Shown in pieces: positions 12,601 to 24,200 of a stretch of DNA of 64,000 nt (within the stretch, counting starts at the first letter, position 1; each line of letters begins with the position of its first letter). Source of the stretch: Argopecten irradians (taxonomy: Eukaryota > Mollusca > Bivalvia > Pectinida > Pectinidae). The stretch is taken from positions 38,771,338 through 38,835,337 of the forward strand of contig NC_091134.1 of the NCBI RefSeq assembly GCF_041381155.1, written 5' to 3'. The position numbers and the translations under genes were made by a program. The notes beneath the pieces were generated by a model. It ran no database searches. It worked only from the letters and a program-made list of their open reading frames with translations, and was not told the origin of the DNA.

Positions 12601-15600
12601 GGTGGTTGCATGTTTAGTGGTAATCAATGTACTACAGGTAAGATATGTAAAAATAGTTTATATGTTTACTTTGTGTAACCACTAGTACTGTTCGTCGTTT
12701 GTCCGTCATGATTGGTATATATATTATGCACAGTATTCCCCTTGTATTTCTATGAGATACATTTGTGCTACTTGTAAGATAATTGCTAATAGATGTATAT
12801 ACCGTATGACCGTGAATTTTTGCAGGTATGATATTTAAAATTTTCAAGGATATTTTCGTGGTGGCAAATTTGATTCCTTAAATAATTAGTGATGGGTAAA
12901 ATATATTTCTTGTTGCAGTCAGAAAGTGATATACATGTATCAATTCCCTATCATATGTTTTTTCTGAATTTGTGGTACCACGTTGACTACGTTGCTATAT
13001 ACTTATTAAAGGTCTGCTGGGTTTAAAACTAAGAAGAAAATGAAAATGTATTCATAAGAAAGCAATCTCTTATCGTTTACGCTTCTGCGATAATTGTTTT
13101 TAATTTTAGAAGTTATTTGTATATATCTTAACTACTAAAAGTCATAATTCCAATGTAATGTACACATACATACTAAGCTTTCAAAGACTTTCTTGTTGTG
13201 GTCCAGATTCGTTATAAACTTGAAATTGGCCCCGAAAGAAAACAAACCTGCACAGATGAATATGTCCGATAAGCAAACTAATGCATAGTATATAGTATGT
13301 CAGCAATAGAGATCTGAAACTCATATGTATCCAATCGCTAAGATCTGGCTTAAATTTACCACGATCATGTTTTCATTGTATGATCTGGAAACTACGGAAG
13401 CCCTGGAGCGTAGAAACGCGTGAATGTAAATTCATTTTAGTTATTAAACATTTTTATCTATTCGTTTTCGACACCAATATATAATCTTTTTTATTGCTGT
13501 TGACAAGACAGTTTTCAGATGAATAAAAGAAATGCATATAGTAGGTATAATTCAATTAAACTGGTGTGGGCATTTACATAAATTATGTATCAAATAACAT
13601 ATCAAAATATATGCTGTAAATTAAAAAAATATCGGATCCATGTTTGTGGTAACATGAAATTAGCAATGTTAGTATATCAAGTATATGTGTCCTTGTAGAA
13701 ATAGGTGCGGGAGACACTGGTTGTAGTGCCCCTGATATTTCGTGTCCTTCTCGATCAACCTGTATAAGTAACACGTGTGTTTGTGATCAACCTGTATAAG
13801 TAACACGTGTGTTTGTGACACCGGATACTATGACAGTGGTAGTGTCTGCTCTCCAGGTAAGTGTTGGATTTAAAAATGCAATTTAAATTTGCACCGATGT
13901 ATTGAATTTCTCCTTCTGTGAATATAAATAAAACAAACATAAATTTACATCTAGTATATTTTTTATTTATTTATTTTTTTTTACATTTTTTATTTTAGTA
14001 TTGATATCACTACTTTTTTTAATATCACAAGGGTATGAAAACAATTGTTTGCAAACTGTGTGAATCTAGCGGATTCTGACAAACATACTTTTCTTGTACG
14101 ATGTTTTAAGTGATGCTTTTTCCATATCAATTAGCAAAGTCAATGTCTTTATGATGACATCACGATAACATAGGATTTTGCGCCATTCTCGGATTTTTTT
14201 TCATAAGGGATATAAAAAAATTCAAATAAATTGAAATGCCAATGTCTCTTTTGTGACGTCGCTATTTACGCGCCATTACCGGATTTTGTTCACGCAGGTA
14301 TGAAAGAATAAATCGACTATTCTCAAATTGTGTTTTGTATGAAAACAAAATTTTAATTTAGTTAAGAGACAAAAAAAAATGTATACTTTTTATAGAAACC
14401 ATATATTTACAGAAATTATGCCATGTTAAAAAACACAATAAGAAATAAAAGAAAAAAGAAAAAAAAACGCAGGGAAATTATGTTTTACCATTGCTAACAG
14501 ATACGAATATCTATATTTGCACTTGTGATACCATGAGTATCTTTAAAATAAACCTTCAGCCCACCCATCCAACCCCCCTCCCCCAACCCTTATCGAAAGA
14601 TTATACGAATAGTTTACGATTCAGTTATCAGATATTTCTTACTATTAAAAAAAGATATTTTCTAGTATATCAGAAGTTAGATGTAATTAGAAAAAGGATC
14701 ATTTTCTACCTTGAGATAGGACGAATAGAAATATGTGTCCTTTGCAGATATTCAGTACTGTATATCAACTGTTGACATGCATGGGGCTTGAGGTTAGACA
14801 GTAGGGAAAACATTTCTCTTTCCTAACCACCAAGGCTGAAGAGTCTATTATTTCATTGTTTTTCCTGCTTTTCGACTTATTTTAACAATAAGGGCTATAG
14901 TTTCTTGGATTCAAAGAACTTCTTTCCAAAATATATCCTGTGTGTTGTCTTTTCCAATGTACTTTACATGTTTCGGCTGGTGAGATACTTCTATATTTTT
15001 TGTTCCAGTTGTTGCTATATCAGCTGGAGAGAGTGGTTGCATCATTGTTGGACGGACGTGCCCTTCCAGCTCTACTTGTATTAGTAATACGTGCGTATGT
15101 AACTCCGGATACTACGACAGTGGCACGTCTTGTTCACGCAGTAAGTATTCATATTTTTGCTCAAGTATTTTAAAATTCGCCTTATTGATTCCTTTATTTT
15201 CCATATCAATATTATAAATTAAGAAGGAAAGGCATGAGCCTAACCAAATGATGAATATCCATTATGGACAAAATGTCTTGATAAACAAATCTTCGGAAAA
15301 ATAAACTTAACAAACTACAGCACTGGCTGTCCATACAATGTGAGAAAATAAGTTTGGTTTTTATGGCATAAGACATTTGTATTTTGTTTTCTGCCAGTTG
15401 TTGTAATATCAGCTGGAGAAAGCGGCTGCAGCTCCCTTGGACAGTCTTGCCCTTCCAGTTCTACCTGTGTTAGCAATACGTGCGTATGTAACTCCGGATA
15501 CTACGACAGTGGCACGTCTTGTTCACGAAGTAAGTATTCATATTTTTGCTCAAGTATTTTAAAATTCGCCTTATTGATTCCTTTATTTTCCATATCAATA

Positions 15601-16411
15601 TTATAAATTAAGAAGGAAAGGCATGGAAGAGCCTAACCAAATGATGAATATCCATTATGGACAAAATGTCTTGATAAACAAATCTTCGGAAAAATAAACT
15701 TAACAAACTACAGCACTGGCTGTCCATACAATGTGAGAAAATAAGTTTGGCTTTTATGGCATAAGACATTTGTATTTTGTTTTCTGCCAGTTGTTGTAAT
15801 ATCAGCTGGAGAAAACGGCTGCAGCTCCCTTGGACAGTCTTGCCCTTCCAGTTCTACCTGTGTTAGCAATACGTGCGTCTGTAACTCCGGATACTACGAC
15901 AGCGGCACCAGCTGTTCACAACGTAAGTTATTTATGTTCAAGTAAGTTTAAATTTGCCTCATTAATTCGTTTCTTTTTTCATATCAAGGTTATAACTAAA
16001 GAAGGATAGACATGGCCTTTTAATATGCTAAACAAAATGATTAAGAGATATATTTGTCAAATGTATTACCATATCAATCACACATGCACATTTTCTTGCC
16101 TTTCATGTAACGGTATTACACATGAATAAATGTAACCCTAAATATCTTACCCAAAGTATAAGTAAAAAAAAATCATTGAAAAAGTGAAATCATTCCTTAA
16201 AATGGCTATCTGATTAACATTCCGCAATTAACTTTTAATATTATTTTTCGTTTCACAGTGATTACATTAAGCGGGACCTGTACTAGTAGTTTAGGTGTTA
16301 CCCAGTGTCAGACAAATGGAGCTGTTTGTGCAACTGACAACAAATGCAGATGTAACCAAGGAACATTTGATAGTAACGGTTTTGGTACAGCTGATGGTAC
16401 CTGTGTAAGCA
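9613..16411 (+). CDS. EB-module gene, block A (exons 1-7; broken off at the gap)
   Basis: Spliced gene model on the plus strand: 9613-9660, 12562-12637, 13699-13856, 15009-15140, 15398-15529, 15791-15922, 16259-16411. From exon 3 on, exons are phase 1-1 and each encodes one cysteine-rich module ending in the pattern CxCxxGYYDSG...C. This resembles EB/EGF-like repeats, so a secreted or cell-surface protein is likely. Exons 4-6 arose by recent tandem duplication: they sit on a ~390-bp unit and their introns are nearly identical. Exon 3 carries a 32-bp tandem duplication that breaks the frame. The model stops 651 bases before a scaffold gap; the same DNA without the gap continues into FN3 exons in block C. 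Confidence 0.6.
9661..12561 (+). other. Putative long first intron of block A
   Basis: No exon-like segment recognised apart from a MITE at 10,642-10,967. Short open frames at 10,138-10,627 and 11,453-11,680 have no cysteine-module signature and no matching splice sites. Confidence 0.35.
10642..10967. mobile_element. MITE with long terminal inverted repeats, MULE-like
   Basis: The left end AATCTAATTAAAATCAGACT matches the inverted right end with one mismatch, and pairing extends over about 110 bases per side with small gaps. The 9-base direct repeat GTCCATGTC flanks it (10,633-10,641 and 10,968-10,976), the target-site length typical of Mutator-like elements. No coding capacity. Confidence 0.75.
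12562..12637 (+). CDS. Candidate second exon of block A
   Basis: Bounded by a strong acceptor (tttttacctgcag) and donor (gtaaga). In phase 0 it reads VFWTYYYDTCFAQGGC and continues with two more cysteine-rich turns, leaving phase 1, which fits exon 3. A second frame is also open, so the reading rests on phase agreement with both neighbours. Confidence 0.4.
13699..13856 (+). pseudogene. EB-type exon disrupted by a 32-bp tandem duplication
   Basis: Acceptor cttgtag and donor gtaagt frame a module reading IGAGDTGCSAPDISCPS and onward. Bases 13,753-13,784 are repeated exactly at 13,785-13,816. The 32 extra bases shift the frame and bring a stop; one copy alone would give a 126-base, phase 1-1 exon. 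Either the allele is broken, the exon is skipped (which keeps frame), or the duplication is an assembly fault. Confidence 0.65.
15009..15140 (+). CDS. Block A exon 4, EB-like module
   Basis: Phase 1-1, 132 bases. Reads VAISAGESGCIIVGRTCPSS, then cysteines and CVCNSGYYDSGTSC. A longer frame across the same DNA (14,940-15,173) is out of phase with the module and lacks its cysteines. Confidence 0.75.
15398..15529 (+). CDS. Block A exon 5, EB-like module
   Basis: Phase 1-1, 132 bases, acceptor ttctgccag, donor gtaagt. Reads VVISAGESGCSSLGQSCPSS and ends CVCNSGYYDSGTSCSR. Near-identical to exon 6, with near-identical intron before it. Confidence 0.8.
15791..15922 (+). CDS. Block A exon 6, EB-like module
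   Basis: Phase 1-1, 132 bases. Differs from exon 5 by a few residues (AGEN for AGES near the start; C-terminal TSCSQ). Confidence 0.8.
16259..16411 (+). CDS. Block A exon 7, 'TLSG' module
   Basis: Phase 1-1, 153 bases. Reads ITLSGTCTSSLGVTQCQTNG and on to CRCNQGTFDSNGFGTADGTC. By my count it differs from its otherwise near-identical copy at 48,828 at 11 positions, four residues. Confidence 0.8.
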
Positions 16412-16492
16412 GTAAGTTTATAAGATTGTTAAAATGATATCATCGCCTGATTTAGAACAAAACATTAACTGGTGTTTCTACTTCTTCCGAAT

Positions 16493-16526
16493 TGGTACCC
16501 TTTCCTGTATTAAAGAAAGGGTACCA
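16493..16526. repeat. Perfect short hairpin
   Basis: TGGTACCCTTTC, a 10-base loop, then its exact reverse complement. Lies in the intron after exon 7 and is kept in the second copy near 49,053. No run of T follows, so it is not called a terminator; role unknown. Confidence 0.6.
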
Positions 16527-17062
16527 GACTAAATATAAACGGGCTTCAAAAACGTTTAAACAGATATATGGCCAAAGATTTATTTGAACTGCTCTTTTCT
16601 TATTCATATGTTTTGTTTTACTATACGTCTTGTTCAGAATTTAAGTTTTAATCAGTTTCAAGAGTAATTGTGATGATCTATACTTACTAATACATTGTTC
16701 TTTATTTAAAATGTTTATATATATGCTATGTTCTATTCCCTTCAATTTCACAATTTGCTTACTTATTCCAATAGTGACGGTACTAATACTGCGTATTCTG
16801 TATTAGCTTTCCTATTATCGATTGTTACGTCTTTATTTTGTGAGCGCAATTCACGTTGTTTTCTCATAAAAGTATGACGTTACGCTCGCAAACACTCGAC
16901 GCCACAGTCGATACCTACCCACTAGGGCGGGTGACTCTGTAATTTGCAAATACCATCGCAGTTGTAGAGTGATTAGGGCATACAATATATAAGCAATAAA
17001 CTTTTGGTTGCGAATTAGCACCCACCAAATACACCTTGTAGTCGATGATTTGTCTCAGGGTA

Positions 17063-17095
17063 NNNNNNNNNNNNNNNNNNNNNNNNNNNNNNNNN
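17063..17095. other. Scaffold gap (33 N)
   Basis: A run of N separates plus-strand block A from minus-strand block B. The sequence after the gap does not match the continuation of the duplicate at 49,635, so two unrelated contigs may have been joined here. Confidence 0.95.
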
Positions 17096-17167
17096 CGCCC
17101 AATGAAATATAAAGACTACGAAATTGAAAATTTATCCTATACCATAGATATAATCTTCAGATCATTG

Positions 17168-17520
17168 ATGTACCAATGACCTTCATAGTTGACGCTGTAA
17201 ACAATATGTACCAATGATCTTCAGAGCTGACGCTGTAAACAATATGTACCATTGGCCTTCATAGCTGACACTGTAAACAATATGGACCAATGAACTTCAG
17301 AGCTGACGCTGTAAAAATTTATATATATATATGTCCCATTGATCTTCAGATCTGACACTATAAACAATATGTACTATTGATCTTCAGATCTGACACTATA
17401 AACAATATGTACTAGTGACCTTCAGATCTGACACTGTAAACAATATGAACCAATGACCTGCATGACCTGATCTCACACTGTAAATAATATGTAACAGTGA
17501 CCTTCAGATCTCACAATGTA
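17168..17520. repeat. ~38-bp tandem repeat, about nine copies
   Basis: Unit ATGTACCAATGACCTTCATA followed by an 18-base half (gttgacgctgtaaacaat). Copies differ at several positions (cttcagag/cttcagatc; gacgctg/gacactg). Starts 72 bases right of the gap; the rest to 18,127 has no further exon. Confidence 0.8.
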
Positions 17521-18127
17521 AGATAATTGTAATAACACAACTAACCATCAGAAATAACACACAAATTTCATGTAAAAACATTTTGAACAAAAATTGCCTT
17601 TAAGAGTTGATATTTCTATCCTGGTATGTACAGCAATATCAATGATCTTCAGATAGAGCTGACCAGACACTCTAATTGCCAAAGTTCAACATAGAATGCA
17701 ATATCATCTTTTTATCATCTATCACCTTCTGAGTTGTATAACATTTTATCAATGCCAATACAGACAACCTTCTGATACAACAAAACTGCAATACAAATGA
17801 CCATCAAACCTTACCATGTATAAGATATGTATCCTCTGATTTTTGTTTTTGTTCATAAGGAAAAAAAGTGTGGCTTATACACTTTAAAATATCGAATAGG
17901 TTTTTTTTTACTTCAATGCCTTGTAAAATAAGTCAAGATTATCTATTTAAAGAGCTACAAGAAGCTTTCAAATGCAATGTGTGTAAATGCCAATATCTAA
18001 TTATTGCCTATATGGTGAATGAAAAACAGTTGTTTATATAAGTTATAAGATTTGACCCATGTCACCATGAAAATCGGTTAGTAATTAATTGAGATATGAA
18101 ATTGTTAATCATTTAATAGGGACTTAC

Positions 18128-18283
18128 GTGAGGTACAGGTGCCACCTGCTGTATTATATCCATTACTGTCAAAATAACCTGTCTGACACCTGCACACATT
18201 TCCTCCAGTACACTCAGCATTGGTATCAGAACACTGGACCACACCAGTCAGGGCACTGTTACAGGAGACACTTAGTGCAAGCT
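18128..18283 (-). CDS. Block B exon, TLSG-like module (divergent)
   Basis: 156 bases, phase 1-1. Reads LALSVSCNSALTGVVQCSDT and ends CRCQTGYFDSNG...GGTCTS. Spacing matches the TLSG modules but sequence is clearly older. Confidence 0.75.
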
Positions 18284-21200
18284 CTGAAATATAAAGTGTT
18301 ACATAATCAACCCGACCACATCATGTTGTGGGTTACCTTTGTCAGCACAAAATGTTACTGCAAACTCTGAAACTAAAACAGTTCAGCTGTTGGTAACCTG
18401 TCATCCCGGCATTGGATCGGAACAGATCAGAAACATTCAGGTAACTCTGCTAATAAGAAATACATATTAAACATCATAAACCTTCATCACCTGTCAATGA
18501 TGTTCAATGTATGATAAATAAAACATTTCATGCCAGCTAGTTGTGGAGTATAGTACATTGTACCATTAGTCTTCTCCAGTCAAACTTTTAATAGAAAATG
18601 GAGTATAGTACATTGTACCATTAGTCTTCTCCAGTCAAACTTTTAATAGAAAATGGAGTATAGTACATTGTACCATTAGTCTTCTCCAGTCAAACTTTTA
18701 ATAGAAAATGGAGCATATATATTAGTACATTGTACCATTAGTCTTCTCCAGTCAAACTTTTAATAGAAAATGGAGTATAGTACATTGTACCATTAGTCTT
18801 CTCCAGTCAAACTTTTAATAGAAAATGGAGTATAGTACATTGTACCATTAGTCTTCTCCAGTCAAACTTTTAATAGAAAAGCTAATACCGTATAGCCGAT
18901 TATTTACACGGGCCTAAATATTTGAAATTTGATCTAAAAACCAGAATATTAATTTTAGCGGATTTAAATTTTCGCAACATGGGTTTAAGGGTATATATCT
19001 TTCAACTATTTCTCAATAATTTGCGGATCAAATTTTTACGATCGTGCAAAATATACCCACGAAAATATCCGACTCCATCTTATCACCAAATACACATAAT
19101 ACCTGTCAAGTGTATTTAGAATTGTATCACTTTTGAGTAAAGACAAATACAAAATGTTGATTTAATGAGTTACAATACATTTATATAAGAATAATAAAAT
19201 CTTTCTTCATAAGTGAGCTACCTCCTCTTACCTTCCCCCTTCCACCAAGTATATTGTACCACCTGCAATCAGGAGAGGACTAAGATAGGCCAATCCTATA
19301 ATTGATTTATCAACATCTTTTTGTCTTTTTTCCTTTAAAAATATTGAATACCGTGGGTATCCAAAGTATAACAGCGACACACTCCAATTTTCAATTTTAA
19401 TGATCACTGTCAGCAATTGGAAATATGTGTAGTGTTGTGTTTTTGGATTTGTTCTAAACTGAATATGCAGAACCAAGAAGACACTTCAGTTATGACTTTC
19501 TGAAAGTGTCAAAATCCCAGAAATCTACCTGTGTGGACTATTCCATTTGATATATGTCCATTCATTGAAACACTGGAGTCAAACAATAAATCAAATAGAA
19601 TGTTTTGCCTATAGTCCGGTCGACTTCAACTTATCCGTGGGTTAATTACTCTAAATTTGATTCGATCAACACATATTCTATTCATTGATTATTTACAACA
19701 TCTATGTAATTGTCACTTCAGGGTTAAGGACAGACTAGTTGTAGAGGAAAGCTGGAGTATCCAGACAAAAACCACATTATATGGTGTAGACTCGATCAGT
19801 ACCTGTCAACATGTACATGTACATTAAGAGTTTCTTAGACAGAAATAAACAACATTAAAGGGACAATTCATTCGACGAGAACATTAAAATTTGTATATAT
19901 ATCGGAAAACCCCCAGTTCTAATGGAAATTAGATCAGTCGGTTTTACTGTGATATGTCAGAACATCCCATGGTGGTGAAATGCGTGTGAAATGTTCAAAC
20001 TCACTCGCTGTCCGCCATTACACATTGTGGTCGAATATCTTGTATGCCGAACCCAGTCCCTTGCTCGTAGAGTAATGCTACTTTTTCTAGAACAGCTCAA
20101 ATCGCTCTGATAGAAGTGTGTTTACCTTCTTAGGTGAATTGTCTTGCCTAAAAAATCATTATATCACCTCCACAGTGCTTATGTAGTTCATTTGTTTAAC
20201 GTGCGTGACTTTGGCTCGGATATTGGTACAGTGTACATATTGTACCTGCTTAATCGTATTGATCAACGATTTGTAATTACAACGGTATCAATTAAAATAC
20301 TAAACAATGACGTGGAATTTGTCAATATCTTATGTTATATATTTCATAAGAAATGTAGAACAATACATTTATGCCATATTTTGCTTCTTGGTTATGTAAA
20401 AGAATTAGCGTGAGTGAATTGTCCCTTTAAGTGTTTCTTTGACAGAAATAAACAACATTAATGTAATATATCAATCACTCCAATAAATACACATTGAATA
20501 GCTTTGCTCAAATAACAAATTGTCAAACATCTTACTCAATCAAAAATAGAACATATCTACAGTTTATATTGTGTTTCAAAAAACGCCTAAAATCAGCGTA
20601 GGTTGTAGTCCATGATGTGTAAATTAATTGCTTTAATTTATTCTGTGAAGAGCATGCATGCATGACTGAACACTTATACAATGATAAATTGTATTCTATT
20701 TATTCTTGTTAACTGATCTATTATTATTAACTAAACAACATACATGGAATTATAACTACTCCATTCACTCACTTCTATCAGGTTATGTATACAACACATT
20801 CGATTATTTTTTACAGCTCTGATGTATTAAGCATTTGTATCACTTGAAATATTTTCATCATGAATTCAAATTATGTCAAAAATGTTTTGTTAATTGAAGC
20901 GTTAATCTTTCTATATAGTTAAGATCAACCTCTGTAAATGATATCATTTAATAATTCTGTTAGCAAGTTAGCCATTTCTTATCAAAACTGTTTTAAGCGT
21001 ACTTAACTATTGGATGTGTTAACTTAATTAATTGACCGATAATGAATATGTTGCCAGTTATATAATATATCAACATTATGAGTATTCGTACCTATACACT
21101 AGCTGTTTACTTTTTGTACTGTTAGTAAAATGAGTTATCTATGTATAACATGAAGTTTTTGAGAGTACATTCTTTTCCTGGTTTTGAGCTTTCAAAATAT

Positions 21201-24200
21201 CATTCGGATGGAAACAATCACAATTGGCAAAAAGTATACAGTGTATTTTGATCAATGTAGAAGACGAATTGCCTTGTATTTATATCTGTGTTTCTAAAGC
21301 CACCACAAAATACAATCAAAGTTTCTACACAATAAAAACTCCAGTTTCAAACTACAGTAGATTTGTTCAGTTGATAACAAATAAAATGCATTATTTCAAA
21401 AATGAGAGACGTCAGTATACATAAGTTGTATACAGTAGATTTGTTGGTAACAATATTTCATTAATAAAAGACCCAGTATACTTATTTTGTACGAAGTATT
21501 AATGATCAATTAAAAGCTGCAATTTGTTATCATGTTAATTAGACAATGGAGGCTTCTCCTTGTCAGTGATTCTTTATTTACCTTATGTGATCTTTAACTA
21601 CAGCATCGGTTGTTTGTTAGTAAGCCTGATCACTTATCTCCTAACTTACTTGGAGTACATGTCCCACTACTTGTTGACGGACCATCACTGTCATAGTAAC
21701 CATTGTTACAGGTACACACATTATTGGTACACATAGAGTTGTCCTTACATGCATCCCCAGGTAATGATGTACATGATACTCCAGGATTTAGTCCTGATTT
21801 GGAAGGATTTGTTTCAAACAATCAATTTGGGTTTTTTTTATGTGATAAAAGGCAAATGAAGTATTAATGACTAAAACCATAATCTATGGTTATGGATGAT
21901 ATGAAATTATTGTGAAGGTGAAGTTAAGTTTTTACTTCTATCAAATATTGTGATCAATCCACACGCAACAAAGACAATACTCTAAGATTTGTTACAATAT
22001 GATTTACTTAACAGTCATTATTATAATAGTATGAAATTTGTGTTGTATATGTGTCGTAACTTACTTAATTCACATGTAGCACCACTGTCATAGTAACCTG
22101 TGTTACAGATACATATACCCACACTACAGGTAGAAAAGGCTGTACATTCATTTAGGATGTTGTTACAGGACTCCCCGGGAAGGATCTCTGATTATAGAAT
22201 GTATATGAAACTATAAACATGTTGCCCTTTATATGTTATCCATTATTCACTCGCCCTCAAATGTAGGAGTTAAACTCCAATGTTTCACCACCTAGTTATC
22301 TCATGGTTACCAGAAACCACATTTTCTGTCATATACTTGATCAATATGGTCATCTTACTAAGGAAATGGTTTAACCATTTAACCATCTTTTACTGGAGAA
22401 GGGAAAAGACGGCTTATACATGCTAGACAATGATGTCATTATTATACATGCAGCAAACATTGCCTATGATGTCATAAACTTTGTCACGTTGCAGCATGTT
22501 TCTAAACAATTTAATTCACTAATTTTTTGTCAAAATATTGGATTGAAAAAATAAAACCCAGGTCTGTCAGTGATGAGCATTAGTGGTAACATGTCAATCA
22601 TCTCAATCCAAAAATACAGTATAACGGTCAAACACATTCAGTAAAATTTTGTTTCCATAGCAAACTTCCAAACATCTTACTCAATCAAAAAATTCATTGT
22701 CTTGACTATCTGATTTAACAACACCTGAAATAAAAATATAGCTGCAGCCATTGATATGTAAGGCCAAAAAAATATGTCTGTTTAGGGTTACATTGTCAAA
22801 AAAAATAGGGGCGGTCGGTCGGGAGGATTTTTTTTTAGTGTCTTTCACTCTAAAATGATGGTCGGAACCAGAGTCTGAGATTGAAATCCTGACTTTTTAA
22901 TTTTTTTCGTAGAAAAGTGGGAAAAAAATTATGCTCGGGGTAAAACATTAGGGTCGGTCGGGTAACCCTTTCTTTTGGCCTACTAAATTTACCCTGCATT
23001 TGTAGAACATCCATGTTTTATACATTTGTGTTAAGTTAAAACATATTATTTTTGTTATATATGGCCTATAAATAAGATTATCCAAACTTTAAAATTAATC
23101 ATTTAGAAATATGATTTTTAATAAAGGCATACAGATTTTTGTAAATTACAAACACCTTTTAATAATTCAAATCATTGTTTCTGTTAGCAAGTTAGTCACT
23201 TCTATCAAACTATTTTAAGTGTATTTACAAAGTACTGGTGTTAATTGACTAAGGACAGTTTTCCAGCTAATGTACATAAAATACAATGTATACACATTAC
23301 TATGAGAATAATCATACTTATTTTTGTACTGTTAGTGAAGTTATTTAGCTATCTAATATATAAGAATATCTAGAATCAGACATGTAGTATCTATATATAT
23401 CTAGACTCTTCTACATGTTTGATTCTATAGATACAAAAAATAATCAAGCCAAATTTTAGGGATATTTTCAATATTCCAGAGAATGGTGGCCAGTTTCATA
23501 TACAAATTATTTTGTGGTTTTGATTTTGTATAGAACCAGTTATAGCTGGCCATTGGGACAATGTGTTTCAAAAAATAAAGGTAAAAGACAAATTACATTG
23601 TACATATATATATTCAGCATGTTCATCAGTTGTACAAAATTTTAATTATTAATTAAAAGCTTGTGTCGTCATGTTTATCTGGCAATGGAGGCTTCTCCTT
23701 ATAAGTTAATTTTTATTTGCCTTGTGTCATCTTTAACTACAGCATCAGTTGTTAGTTAGTAAGCCTGATCACTTATCTCCTGACTTACTTGGAGTACATA
23801 TCCCGTTATTGGCTGACGGACCATCACTGTCATAGTAACCATTGTTACAGGTACACATATTACCAATACACTGTGAGTTGTCCTTACAGGCGTTTGTAGG
23901 TGATACTGGACATGCTACTCCTGGATTTAGTCCTGATTTGGAAGGATTTTGTTCATACAATCAATTTGTTTTTTGATGTGGTAAAAGGCAAATATCAAGT
24001 TTCTATAACTAACTTAGTAAAACAAGAATATAATGGCTGGGTTTCAATTACGTTGTGTAAAATGAAAGTGAATAATATTGTTACATATACATAATGTGAG
24101 AAATCAACATGTTACAATTTCGTTAAGAATTGTTATTTTTAGAACAATATGTTTTACTTAATGACATTTGTTTTTGATAAGAACCAGAATGAAATGATTG

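Larger units (their letters stand above)
13928..17062 (+). repeat. Left copy of a ~3.1-kb near-identical duplication
   Basis: Matches 46,478-49,634 base for base over long stretches, in the same orientation, including introns and poly-A/T tracts. It starts just after exon 3 and stops exactly at the N gap. Differences cluster at the 16.26-kb exon. Most easily read as two alleles placed in one scaffold, or a very recent duplication. Confidence 0.9.
18284..21649 (-). other. Block B intron with repeats
   Basis: Holds the 55-bp tandem repeat, a TTAA-flanked element and, at about 18,885-19,065, a piece rich in TTTCGC/GCGGAT words of the kind seen again at 43.5 and 44.1 kb. Sequence from about 20,940 to 21,640 is a diverged copy of the intron flanks at 23.2 and 27.6 kb. 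No exon seen. Confidence 0.5.

Noticed and set aside
14940-15173. 77-codon frame over block A exon 4 (and its copy at 47,509)
   Set aside because: It runs out of phase with the cysteine module and passes through both splice sites.
16493-16526. Hairpin as a transcription terminator
   Set aside because: Intronic, eukaryotic, no following T-run; kept only as a repeat.
17168-18880. Regular short repeats that could suggest a CRISPR array
   Set aside because: Units are head-to-tail with no unique spacers, and the DNA is clearly eukaryotic. They are minisatellites.
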